Shown: positions 46,375-56,624 of the stretch, one piece after another
Layout: the number at the start of each line of letters is the position of its first letter
How positions within the stretch are numbered: the stretch's first letter is position 1
From: Zygnema cylindricum
Taxonomy: Eukaryota > Streptophyta > Zygnematophyceae > Zygnematales > Zygnemataceae
Assembly: GCA_037447655.1 (NCBI GenBank)
Contig: JBBHKE010003354.1
Coordinates: 72,541-136,540, forward strand
Length of the DNA stretch: 64,000 bases
Reading direction: 5' to 3'
The notes under the pieces: model-generated
What the model was told of the DNA's origin: nothing
The model's database searches: none
The model's input: only the letters and a program-made list of their open reading frames with translations
Made by a program: the position numbers and the translations under genes

Positions 46375-47115
46375 AGGGTAGAATTCCATTAGGCGGTCCC
46401 AATAAATATACAGGCAATTCTAGTGGCAGCGTTTATTAGAAGACTATTCCATTTTGTCGAGCAAGTAACAAACCTTCCTCAATTATGATTGGCGCCACGT
46501 AGGTTAGAGTCCGGATTTGAAAATCTTAAAAAAAAACTTCAAACAAAAAGTCTGAATGAAATATCTATACAACTGAAGGTAGTTAATGATTCCTACATAA
46601 AGTTTGCGGCCAGATTTTTGATTTTGAAAACGGAAATCAAAATTTCGAAACGTAATGGAAAAAAGACACGACAAACTTTGAACGTCAGTGGATGTCAGAC
46701 GGAGCTTGCCGAAATATTTTCAGCTAACCTGCATCCAGCGTGGCAGGCGGCACATAGACCGTACGACGTAGGCACATGGCCTATACGACGTGTAGACCTG
46801 TGATTGCTTGTTGAAAGCGTATACTGTTTTTCTTTATCACGTGTACCAATGGTACACATCTAGTATCGTACAACTCTCCTCGCGAGGAGAGTATCGTCAC
46901 ACTGGATGATGTGCGCGAGTGCTTCGCGGATCTGAAAAAGTGGAATATCCAACGGCCAGGAATTACGCCTACATCATTGGAGCTTCCCTACAGCTTTCCA
47001 ATAACGATATTTCGAATGACAAAAAAAAATAAAGGTACGGCGTGGTACGAATATGTACGACCCTGTACGGCATCCAGTAACGAACCACACTTTTTGTCTA
47101 ATGGAATTCTACCCT
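46375..47115. mobile_element. TIR element P, about 741 bp, ends the Copia frame
   Basis: TIR AGGGTAGAATTCCATTAG is identical at both ends. It is inserted in the Copia RNase H coding sequence. It contains a perfect 20-bp palindrome at 46873-46892 (core CCTCGCGAGG). No transposase. It abuts element Q with a single base between them. Confidence 0.8.
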
Positions 47116-47116
47116 A

Positions 47117-47803
47117 AGGGTATGGTTACATCAGGAGGTCTCTGTAATAGTACGGACAACAAAAAAATTGTATTACAGAGGCCTCGGTTACATCGTGTAT
47201 CGTCTGTAAATAAGTTTTTACATACGTGTTCTAATTTGAGTGGCTCCACGTAAGTCGACGATCAAATTTCTAAAATCGTCAAAGATTTGAAAACCGACCA
47301 TTTTCGTATGGAAATCTGCACTTGCGTATTACGTACGTGTACTTCGCAAGTGTACCGCGTCAATGTACCTCAGAGATCTCCTTCACTCTGCTTACTTTCA
47401 GGAAAAAACCGTATTTCTTTTCGGCAAAGATTTTACGGTCACCTTGTCCGAAGGCACGTGACTTTGGGGGCGTGTGAAATTTTTCATTTTTCATCGACGC
47501 ACGTGTGTATCCTCCAGGTGTAGCGAATTGACTGGTTCTGTATTGGTGAACCCCCTCTGCGAGGTGGGTTCACCAAGCGGAGGTGGGTTCACCAATACAG
47601 AGGCGTATGGAGCGATTGCGTCGCAGATGAAGACCAAAATGTAATCGGACGGTCGAAGTCTTCTCCCGGATACTTGGAGAATCCTAATCTTATTTTCTGT
47701 AATGTTGTTTTCAAGAAACTCACGAAAATATAGTACGGCATGGTACGGGCAAGTGCAAAATTCTGTATTAAACCTCACTTTTCGTCTGATGTAACCATGC
47801 CCT
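47117..47803. mobile_element. TIR element Q, about 687 bp
   Basis: Left AGGGTATGGTTACATCAG, right reverse complement AGGGCATGGTTACATCAG. If the TIR is taken to begin GGG, both flanks are TAA, a PIF/Harbinger-like 3-bp duplication. It has inner inverted repeats around 47135-47185 and 47540-47605 (GGTGAACCC against GGGTTCACC, three copies). Confidence 0.75.
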
Positions 47804-47856
47804 AATAGTGCGTTAAGTGTAATAGTGCGTTAAGAGTAATAGTGCGCTAAGTGTAA
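47804..47856. repeat. 17-bp tandem repeat, three copies
   Basis: TAATAGTGCGTTAAGTG three times with two substitutions. It begins exactly at the right end of element Q. Confidence 0.85.
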
Positions 47857-47983
47857 AGTTTTACGGTAATAAAGAAGTATACTCAGGGTGTTCCTCCATC
47901 ATGAGCTAGATGTTTACCGGCCAAAATATTTCAACCAACTTGCCATGTGGTGCTAGTTACCACACTGAATTTTTTTTAGTGTA

Positions 47984-48295
47984 AAGCGGAGGCAAAGGGG
48001 AGGCAAACAGAGGCCCACAAAGGAAAACGGAGGAAAACGGAGGCAAACTGAGAAACGTAGGCAAGTGTAGGCAAATGGGAGGAGACGGCAGCAATGGGAG
48101 GCAAGCACAGTCAAATGGAGGCAAACGGAGGGGAAGGGAGACGAACGGAGGTACTGGGAGGCAAATGAGAGGCAAATAGAGGCAAAGGGAGGCAAACGGA
48201 GGCAAAACGGCGCAATGAGAGGCAAACGAGGAAAAAGGAAGGCAGACGAATGGAGGCAATCACAGGCGGATGGGAGGCAAAAGGAAGACATTTTC
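47984..48295. repeat. GGAGGCAAA-type minisatellite
   Basis: Degenerate 10-13-bp units (GGAGGCAAACG, GGAGGCAAATG) cover about 310 bp. The Leu/Pro/Ser-rich minus-strand frames across it are artefacts. Confidence 0.85.
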
Positions 48296-48299
48296 CTCT

Positions 48300-48780
48300 A
48301 AGAATGGGGACATTATTCGTTTTTTTCAAAAACACCTATACATTATCTCTTCCATTTGTTTAAAAAAAAAAAAAAAACCTACAAATTTTGAAAGTTAAAC
48401 AAATACAGTTTTATGCTTGTTACATAATCCAAACCTGTCAAAGTTTAACACAAAACATACACAAATGTCTCGCTGAGAATTATCCATTTCTTGAGTTTAC
48501 TAGCAACAAAGCTACCTTAAAACTGCTTCACAATCAAGTATCTAGTACTGTCAACGCTAATAGCTACCTTTCAAACTTGGCACAACCCAAGAACATCTAT
48601 ATTGACTATACAAAATTTCAAAACAAAATAAAAAGATATCACAAAGTTACACTAAGAAAAACATTGTTTTTTCGGAAGAAATATACATAGATGGATAGTG
48701 GTGAAATTTCCAAGTCTTAACTATTTCAACTCTAATACCATACTATCTGGTTTCCTTCCAATCAGTCCATGTGACCATTC
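48300..48780. other. No recognisable gene
   Basis: AT-rich intergenic sequence with an A16 run at 48361. The 100-codon frame at 48388-48690 has no motif. Confidence 0.4.
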
Positions 48781-48784
48781 ACTT

Positions 48785-49012
48785 CATTTCATCGTCCATT
48801 CCCTTTTCCCATCCATTCCTTCCCTTCCTTCCTTCCTTCCTCCCTCCACCCCTCCCCCGCTCCTCCCAACCCCGCCCCCCTCCCCCCTCTTGACCTCCCG
48901 CGCTCCCCACCTCCTGCCCTCCCCCCTGCCCTCCCCCATTCCACTTCCCCCTCCTCTCCCTCTCCCACATCGTCCCCCCTCTCCACCCTCTCTCCCCTCT
49001 CCTGTCTCTGTC
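48785..49012. repeat. C/T-rich tract downstream of dephospho-CoA kinase
   Basis: CCTTCC, CCCTCC and CTCTCC runs cover about 230 bp almost without purines. The Gly/Arg-rich minus-strand frames are artefacts. Confidence 0.85.
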
Positions 49013-49594
49013 TCTCGGACATTCTGAAGCACATGCAGGTAAGTTGCCACACTGGCTGACAAAAAGGAAAACTCTGTCAACCAATGAGGACAGACTTCAG
49101 AGTTGAATGCACTCGATATTATCTTTTTGTCCAAAAAATATCGTTGTCCTATTTCGCTGTCACATTCTTTGTTTGACATCACTATCTACAAACGCATGTA
49201 GTAATATATTTCACTACGACCACACAGATAATTGATTAATGTAACCTAGTATAAGGAATACTCCTTCAAGCCATAGACTTCTAAGCTTAGAACCTCGTCT
49301 TCAGTGATTTTCTCTATACATTTTGATGACTTTTTTCAACAAATGCAATATCCCACTTCTGTGTAGCAAATAGCTTTGAGATATGCATCCAATGGACGCC
49401 CTCCAGGGCAACAGTCAGACAATACAGACGGCTTATGAAGAAACAAGGAACAAAAACCAGAAACGAATAAGAATTAGAGGGCGACTGTAACTTTTGGTTG
49501 TGCTGAATGAGAGTGGTGAAGGGCCCAAAGTTAAAATTACCCAAAAATATATGTTTTCTCTTTGCTGTATAACATGAATATGGCAATATATACA

Positions 49595-50985
49595 CTAAAA
49601 TAAAAAGACCCATAGTGCAACAGATAAAACCGTGACAGCCGCAATGACGTCTCGGGACAAAAAAAACTCATTCCAACTGAATGACTTGTTCAATTTTACA
49701 ACGAGATCCTGGACCTGCTCTGACAGTTCATCCATGCTTCCTGAATTTTTTATTACGATGTCTGCTTGGCCACATTTCCAATCTAACGGCATTTGCGATG
49801 CAATTCTTTCTTTTGCTTGATCCATTGTGAATCCATTTCTCTTCATCAGCCTTTCCTCTTGAATTGCCCCGTCGCATGCTACTACTACAATAGGTTTCGT
49901 GAATTTATATAATTTTGTTTCAAATAGAAGTGGAGCATCCAAAACCACTACCTTTGTTCCGATAATCCAGTGATAAGCCAGTTGCTGAATCAACCCAACT
50001 GCGATAGCCGGTTGGATTGCACTGCAGCAAATGGATAAGAACCCATATAGAACCTCAGTTGTTCAACTTAAAAACTGCTGGAAACCATATATGAATAAAA
50101 AAGACCGTATTTTGTCGGGCTTGTGAATGATTATTTTAGAGTCTCCTTTCACGAGCAGGATATCGAACAGGATACCATTCGCACTTTAAGGATGATATCC
50201 AGTTCAGCTGAGCAAGTGCAATCTTAGTCAACTGCTTGAATTTGCAGAAACTGCAAAAATATAATAATATGAGGTATGCAGCGACAATCGGAAACTTACA
50301 GATTAAGGATACGGCGTTTCTCTGCGTCAGAGAAAGCCATCTCTCCAAGCTTCACTCGGTCAATTTGCCCATCAGGTAGCAATATTTGAAGACCAAATGC
50401 AGCCACTAAACGTTTATACCCAAATGTTCCTATTCTCGCTGAATCCTGAAAGAGACCCAGGAAAGAAAAAAAAAAAAAAACGAGGGACAGAAAATGAACA
50501 GAGGAATTTCTACCGTATAACTCGTCTAAAGCCATACAAATCTTCAAATGCAACCGCTGGCCAACAAAAATTGGATAATTGTGGATCACTTATACAGAAA
50601 GGACAAATATAAGAGAAAAAATGGAGTAGTGGAGATATTTTCACAAAATACCTTGAACATGGAGAATGGATGAAGGTGACATTGGATTTATTTCAAGACA
50701 TCCAAAATTACAAAAAAAACATCCAAGTAAAATTCGTGACAATCACTAATCAAGTCAGTTTTTCCGCTGCTTTCAACTTCTCTACAAAAATATAAAAGAA
50801 AAAAGTTGGCAAATTTTATCAAAAGGAACAAAAAAATATAATACTCAATATGAAGAAGTGTTGGTTTTAACTCGCACGTGTGAAACTTTGTCGGCGTCAA
50901 TCACTGGAATGCCATGTGCTTGAAGCTCCCGGGACACAGTGCTCTTCCCGGTGGCAATTCCTCCTGTCAGACCGACTACTCTCAT
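49595..50985 (-). CDS. coaE: Dephospho-CoA kinase, three exons, 226 aa
   Basis: The coding exons on the minus strand are 50985-50878, 50445-50300 and 50021-49595 (stop at 49597-49595). All splice sites are GT-AG and phases close (681 nt). The enzyme phosphorylates the ribose 3'-OH of dephospho-CoA with ATP, the last step of CoA synthesis. Seen: the P-loop GLTGGIATGKST from residue 5, IDADKVSH at the end of exon 1, GTFGYKRLVAAFG and LPDGQIDRVKLGEMAFSD in exon 2. Exon 3 has VVVLDAPLLFETKLYKFTKP, ERLMKRNGF, RIASQMPLDWKCGQADIVIKNSGS and a C-terminal hydrophobic segment (DVIAAVTVLSVALWVFLF). The length matches plant dephospho-CoA kinases, and a membrane tail fits association with an organelle membrane. 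A candidate acceptor (CTGCAGCAG) just upstream suggests a 5'-UTR intron. No disabling change was seen. Confidence 0.95.
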
Positions 50986-51506
50986 ATCGAACTGAAACCT
51001 GCTGCAGACCAAAAAAAGAAGGAGAGAGCACTTCAAAGTAGCACTTCACTGTCTTGCTGAGGATCTTTTTATCAGTTTTGTTAGAGAGAGACAGATGGAA
51101 AGTACAGTACAGTAGCAGAAACAGCAGGATGCACTGCTTTGCAGAACGCTAGGGGACATGCCCACAGTTCTAAATTGCCGTACTCCTGCTGTACTTCATT
51201 AAGCCGTGGTAAAGTACGAGTTTTTAAATCAATAAAATTTGTGTACGTAATTAGGTGGGAGCTATTTTCGCCCATTTTGATTTGCTATTTTCGACTTATT
51301 GTACAATACACGTGCAAATTTTGAACTGAACGAATGAGAATCGTCGGTGTTCGTACGCAGGTTTATGGTTTGGTTTCTCATAAAGACGAAGGGTACTTTC
51401 GCATGTGCTAAAGTTACAGTTATTTTCTGTCGTTTTCCTCCATAACTTAGAAAACAACGAGAAAATCCGCCGCCGTACCAGAATTACCGCCGTACAAGGC
51501 GTTACC
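50986..51506 (-). promoter_or_regulatory. Probable 5' region of dephospho-CoA kinase
   Basis: The sequence between the start codon and the TIR element stack holds no gene. No clear TATA box is seen at a fitting distance. The transcription start cannot be placed. Confidence 0.3.
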
Positions 51507-51516
51507 TTGAAACTAC

Positions 51517-52063
51517 ACCGCGAATCGTTATTAGTGTCAAAGTTTAAATAGTGTTGAAGAAAATTTACCGTAATTGATGCTAATTAAGAATCTTAAATTT
51601 TTCAAAAAAAATATGTATTCTAATTTCGGCGTTTATGCTAATTCAGTAATTTGGGAACAGCAAAAATGGAACATTAGCCGTACGATTATACACATTAATG
51701 TATGAATTTGTACAAAATATTAGAAATCGTACGCCGTCGCGAATCTAAAATATCCGTACATACTATACTAATTTACGTGTCACACTAATCCCGTTTTTAT
51801 GAGCGCACGTTCCCATGCGTGCGCGTCTGATTCAATTCATTTTATGTAAATTTTCACTTGAAAAGGTACAGTTGTGTACGGTCTGACATATACCGTACAT
51901 CACACTATTTATATTTTATTGTACTTTCGGGCTTTACTTTATTTTGTGCGGTACCTTAATTAACGTCAAGGATAAATTAATATCATGTATCCTATTTGAA
52001 AAAAAAAAACAAAATTTTAAGAACCCAAATTAGTGACTTTGACACTAATAACGATTCGCGGTG
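51517..52063. mobile_element. TA-flanked TIR element D, 547 bp, inside the end of H
   Basis: TIRs CACCGCGAATCGTTATTAGT are perfect and TA lies on both sides (51515-51516, 52064-52065). The left TA and the right TA are the first two bases of element H, so D landed in the terminal TA of H. Confidence 0.9.
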
Positions 52064-52272
52064 TAGTGTTGGGTATCGAGGACCTTTGCTGATATTCGAT
52101 ATATATCGAATTTCAGGTACCCGATAATCGATATATCGCTTCGATATATTGAAAACCAAATCATCGCGATATATCACCAATATATCGCCGATATATCGTA
52201 TCGCCAATATATCAAGGCATTAAAAAAAAAATGACAATTTTCATTTTTTTTTTTCCGATTTTTTTTTTCAAC

Positions 52273-52382
52273 ACCCCCCCCCCCCCCCCCCCCGGCGCGC
52301 CCTCAGTGGGGGCGGCGGGGGGGGGGGGGGGGGGGGGGGGGGGGTAACCGTACGATTTTCCATACTAGGACTGTACGGACAC

Positions 52383-52413
<31 letters not shown>

Positions 52414-52476
52414 CCCACCCCCCCCCCCCCCCCCCCGGGCCCCCCCCGGGGGGGGGGGGGGGGGGGGGGGGGGGGT
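52273..52476. repeat. C-run/G-run hairpins in element H
   Basis: Runs of about 20 C, then GC-rich joints, then about 30 G, occur twice (52273-52344 and 52414-52475), each followed by GTAACCGTACGATTTTCC. Run lengths are probably unreliable in any assembly. Confidence 0.85.
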
Positions 52477-52557
52477 AACCGTACGATTTTCCATACTAGG
52501 ACTGTACAGACACCCATTTTTTGAAATATATATCGTGATAATTTATGCTGGTCCCGG

Positions 52558-52610
<53 letters not shown>

Positions 52611-52695
52611 GGAATCTGTTCGATCGATATTCGATATATCGAATATCGAAATTATCGCGATATGAATTTACCAGATACCCAACACTAATTGAAAC

Positions 52696-53151
52696 CATAG
52701 TTCCAAAGTAGGCGTTTCTATTGTAGGTTTTTTGTAGGTGCCTTCATCGTAAGTTGTATTATGGGCTTTTCATGTGATCGTCTTAAGTCGCTACTTTGAT
52801 CAGCGAACGTCCGATCGTCCAAATCTGACGATAGTCCTATCGTAAGTTGTGTTATAAGCTTTTCATGTGATCTTCTTAGATCGCTACTTTGATCAGCGAC
52901 CGTCCGATTGTCCGAATCTGGCGGTTTAAATAAAAAGTCGCTCAAAACTCACAAACAAAAAAAAAATGTCCGTTTTTTTTTTCAAATTTAGACATGACGT
53001 TTAATTCTCTATCGATCCATGTGCAACTCAACCCTGTAACTATTTTATTTCATTTTGCGACCAATACAATATGGGTCGTAAGGGTATATTGTATTTTTTG
53101 CGTACAATAGGCATATTGTATGGGTGTACTTTCGCCTACTTTTGAACTATG
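52696..53151. mobile_element. hAT-like element K, copy 2, abutting H
   Basis: Left end CATAGTTCCAAAGTAGGCG, right end CGCCTACTTTTGAACTATG. The flanks ATTGAAAC and CTTTAAAC match at six of eight. The left flank is also the right target duplication of H, so K inserted exactly at the edge of H. The two internal units of about 103 bp are present, as in copy 1 but inverted relative to its left end. Confidence 0.85.
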
Positions 53152-53159
53152 CTTTAAAC

Positions 53160-53497
53160 TTTACATGTACTGCAGTTTGTCGTCTAGCGCGATGCAGTTT
53201 GTCGTTTAGAGCATTTCGACCCACTTTCACGTTCTTTCAGCTCATCTTCAAACTTTATATAAAATCACCTCGCGAGGTGATTTTAAATAAAGTTCCATGA
53301 AGTGAGCGAATAGGTAAATGTTGTCGCACGTGTCGAAGTTTTTGACAAATTTTGTGCATGAAGTACCAAAAAAAAAAAACCCACTGCACGTTTCCAGCCT
53401 CTACGTGACTTTTTTTCGTGCGCTTTTTTGCGTACAGGGGCCGTGGAGGGGGTCTCGACCAACGGACATCGTTTCGCAAAAGCGAAGTCCATGAAAG

Positions 53498-53533
<36 letters not shown>

Positions 53534-54005
53534 TCCCACTGCCGCGTCTATCTCGCAATTTTTGCAATGAAAAAAGTCAATACTAGTATCAGATCTCTAA
53601 AAACGATTTTTTTTTACCATGTTTGGGCGTATTTTGATGGCAAGTAGAGTGAGAAAAAACCAAAGAACAAATTCGGGAAACCATGGCGGAAAATTTAGAA
53701 TTTGTAACGTCGACGCTGTCATAATTTGAGCGTGACGTGAGAATGTCACAAACCCTAAACATCTACAACGTCACAACTCACAAGTATTTAGACGCCTACA
53801 ACCGTCGCTATTTTGTAAACGTCATCAATTGTCGCGAGTTTTGTAGTCGTCTACAACCGTCACAAATTCCACCCACGTCTACATCCGTCACAATCGAAAG
53901 TAACGACTTCATTTCTTTACAAATGAATGCTCTAAAAGTAGTACGGAGAATCTTCGCTAAAAACAAAGTTACAATAATAATGTGTCGCTTACATGCGAAA
54001 GTACC
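53160..54005 (+). repeat. Repeat family L, uninterrupted copy
   Basis: It corresponds to 19240-19820 plus 20784-21003 without the LTR insertions. It has the 26-bp palindrome (53260-53285), a CT tract (53503-53540) and the CTACAACCGTC repeats. The 133-codon frame (53737-54138) has no motif. Confidence 0.8.
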
Positions 54006-55049
54006 CAAACAGACAAGAATATATAAACTTTTCCAATTTTCTCGGTGTGGGCGGTGTCAAAGAATCCAGTCGTATGAAGTCCGTATGATCACTACAAGTT
54101 TAATTTGTACGACAATTCTTGTATCATGCCAAGTATAGGGCATGAAATTACCCACAACCACACGGACAAAAATGTCATTGAATGTTGATTTTTTTTCATT
54201 TTATAATGTACTCCATTGAGAACAATTTCACGATCCCATGATATGCGATACGGATCAGTGTCGTATCGAGGTTTTGGGAAATTTCCCGATACGTGCTACA
54301 AACAAGTTTTAGAACTAATACCTTAAAAAAGGCTTAAAATGATAGGATCGCACGAGCTGGGAGACTAACATGGTGCAATCGTTGTAGCCTCCCTCCAGTT
54401 TAGGGAACAAGAGAGATAATGGTAGTCTTTATCGAAGCGCAAATACCCAAATATGTTGTTAGCGAGATTTTGGCCACAAAATTCGCAGTAAGACCACCAT
54501 TATAAATTAGTAAACTAGCTTGTTGGTCTTTCTGTCCCATAAAAAAAACCACGTATCTAAATAGGTGGTGCAACAAACGACAAAAAAATGGTTTAATCGT
54601 ATGGAATGGTTCAATCTAGGGCTCAAGACATTCAAATGATTATTATACGTTTTTATGTTGGTGGGGATATCAGTCGAAACTAAGCACTCGTAATAGTCAT
54701 GCATTACTAGGGAAACCACATAAAGTGAAATTCATTTTGGTCTCACGTTTGAACAATCGGTTACGCCTTTGCTTGTCACACCTTTCGCTACAGGGCATAT
54801 CCCCAATAATTTGTGATCGACTTATGGATGAGCAGGGCGTCTAGTTGCTTCATTTCTCGCATGGTCGAAGCAAAAAAAAACACACAATATGGTTGAAGAT
54901 ATAGTGGGTATACTCTCGTCATGTTATTAGTTCAGGGGTGTTCGCGATCGTTGAGTGGATCTCACTTTTTTGCATGAAGCGGAAAGAACAATTATAGACA
55001 TGGTTCTCATAAACTGAACAACATCATGTTTGTACGTTGCTTAGGGGTG
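54006..55049. other. No recognisable gene
   Basis: Unassigned AT-rich sequence. The minus-strand frame 54507-54719 carries no motif. Confidence 0.4.
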
Positions 55050-55533
55050 TCGTGTTTGGAGATGTAGGGTCCTCAAATGGGACTAGACCTTGGACTCGTA
55101 TTTTGACAACTCCTTACGTGATTGTGCTCAATGATTATTTAAGTTACTTGACAACCTTCCACACCTCTCATGTCGACATTTTACAGCCAACGTATCTCCG
55201 TCACCTTCAGCGTGCCCAAGTTATACCCTTTATTTGACAGCGAACAGTGGTGAAGGATGGTCGTGGAACACTGCGCCACCTGGTGCATATAGATGATATT
55301 CCTAATTTCGACATAGTGTGGCATAGCATTAGGCTCTGGTGCAAGGGCCCATCTTTTCATTTGTTTTTAGGGTATGGACTAGCGTTTTGTGCTGGTGTAG
55401 TGTGCTACGTTAGATCATGTTGCAGTTTCAGATTTTCAGTGCTTTGAGTTTATAATGTTCGAAGTCCGTACGGGTTTTCATCTCTAACCTTCAACGGTGG
55501 TCAGAAATATTACATTTCAATCATGCTTTGTGC
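55050..55533. repeat. Dispersed repeat, paralogue of 24950-25470
   Basis: Shared ordered blocks as given for the other copy. It is interrupted at its right end by element H (target CTAGATTG). A short piece of the same flank reappears at 56535-56596. Confidence 0.6.
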
Positions 55534-55541
55534 CTAGATTG

Positions 55542-55814
55542 TAGTGTTGGGTATCGAGGACCCATTGCCGATATTCGATATATATCGAATTTCATGTACC
55601 CGATATTCGATATATCGCTTCGATATATCGAATTTCAAATTATCGCGATATATTGCCGATATATCGTATCGACGATATATCGCCGATATATCGTATCGAC
55701 GATATATCGCCGATATATCGTATCGACGATATATCGCCGATATATCGTATCGACGATATATCGCCGATATATCGTATCGACAAAAACGAAAATGATTTTT
55801 TTTTTTTTTTTTCA

Positions 55815-55852
<38 letters not shown>

Positions 55853-56062
55853 TGCGCTCAGTGGGGGGGGGGGGGAAATATCCGTACGATTTTTCGTACG
55901 ATTCTCCGTACTATGACTGTACGGATATGCAATTTTTGCGATATATATCGCGATAATTTATGTTGGTCCCGGTACGATATATCGAGGAATCTGCTCGATC
56001 GATATTCGATATATCGAATATCGAAATTATCGCGATATGAAACTACCCGATACCCAACACTA
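55542..56062. mobile_element. hAT-like element H, copy 2, TSD CTAGATTG
   Basis: TIRs TAGTGTTGGGTATCG and CGATACCCAACACTA, with a perfect 8-bp duplication CTAGATTG at 55534-55541 and 56063-56070. 521 bp. The interior has four to five units of a 27-bp repeat (55650-55782; GATATATCGCCGATATATCG) and one long C-run/G-run hairpin (55816-55875). No transposase. The Ile/Tyr/Arg repeat frames across it are artefacts. Confidence 0.95.
55650..55782. repeat. 27-bp tandem repeat within H, about five units
   Basis: GATATATCGCCGATATATCG followed by TATCGAC, repeated almost exactly. Each unit is itself rich in CGATATATCG palindromes. Confidence 0.93.
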
Positions 56063-56078
56063 CTAGATTGGTTTAACC

Positions 56079-56340
56079 CATAGTTCAAAAGTAGGCGTTT
56101 TTTGGTAGGCCTTTTGTAGGCCGCCTTTAGCGTAAGTTGAGTTACGGGCTTTCCATGTGATCTTCTTAGATCGCTACTTTCATCAGCGACCGTCCGATCA
56201 TCCGAATCTGACGATAGTCCTATCGTAAGTTGTATTATGGGCTTTTTCATGTGATCTTCTTAGATCGCTACTTTCATCGACGACCGTCCGATTGTTCAAA
56301 TCTGACGGTTTAAATAAAAAGGTTGCTCAAAACTCACGAT
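56079..56340. mobile_element. hAT-like element K, copy 3, right end lost
   Basis: Left end CATAGTTCAAAAGTAGGCG and the two internal repeat units are present. The sequence stops matching K after CAAAACTCACGA and passes into a distorted piece of H. The flank GTTTAACC (56071-56078) recurs at 56589-56596 and is probably its 8-bp target duplication. Confidence 0.8.
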
Positions 56341-56596
56341 GAGCTGGAAGTGGGGGGGGGGGATAATACCCGTACGATTCGCCGTACGATTCTCCGTTCT
56401 ATGACTGTACGGATAATGCATTTGAGTTTTTGCCCATATATCGTACGGCGTAATAATTTATGTTGGAAGTCCCATATACGATATAAACGACGGAATCTGC
56501 TCTTACTCGATATTCGATGGGATCGAATATCGAACCTTCATCGGTGATATGAAATATTACATTTCGATCACCCTTTTGAACTAGATTGGTTTAACC
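56341..56596. repeat. Distorted second piece of H with duplicated flank
   Basis: 56351-56540 follows the right half of H (CCGTACGATT, TATGACTGTACGGATA, ATAATTTATGTTGG, TCGATATTCGAT) but with many small insertions. 56535-56596 repeats the H left flank (ACCTTCA-CGGTG, GAAATATTACATTTC) and CTAGATTGGTTTAACC. It may be a real rearrangement or an assembly artefact. Confidence 0.6.
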
Positions 56597-56624
56597 ATCT
56601 CGTTTTTGGAAATCTAATCAGCAT

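Larger units (their letters stand above)
51515..52687. mobile_element. hAT-like element H, copy 1, split by element D
   Basis: Starting from TA at 51515-51516 and continuing at 52064 (TAGTGTTGGGTATCG), H ends CCCAACACTA at 52687. With D removed, the 8-bp flanks CTTGAAAC (51507-51514) and ATTGAAAC (52688-52695) match at seven positions, a hAT-type duplication. The interior is dense in TATATCG/CGATATA palindromes, has two C-run/G-run hairpins, a duplicated ACCGTACGATTTTCCATACT segment and (TA)n at 52559-52606. No transposase. Confidence 0.88.

Noticed and set aside
48784-49182. Gly/Arg-rich minus-strand frames next to dephospho-CoA kinase
   Set aside because: Translation of the C/T-rich tract.
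55528-55956. Tyr/Ile/Arg-repeat frames in element H
   Set aside because: Direct reading of the 27-bp CGATATATCG array in three frames; not coding.
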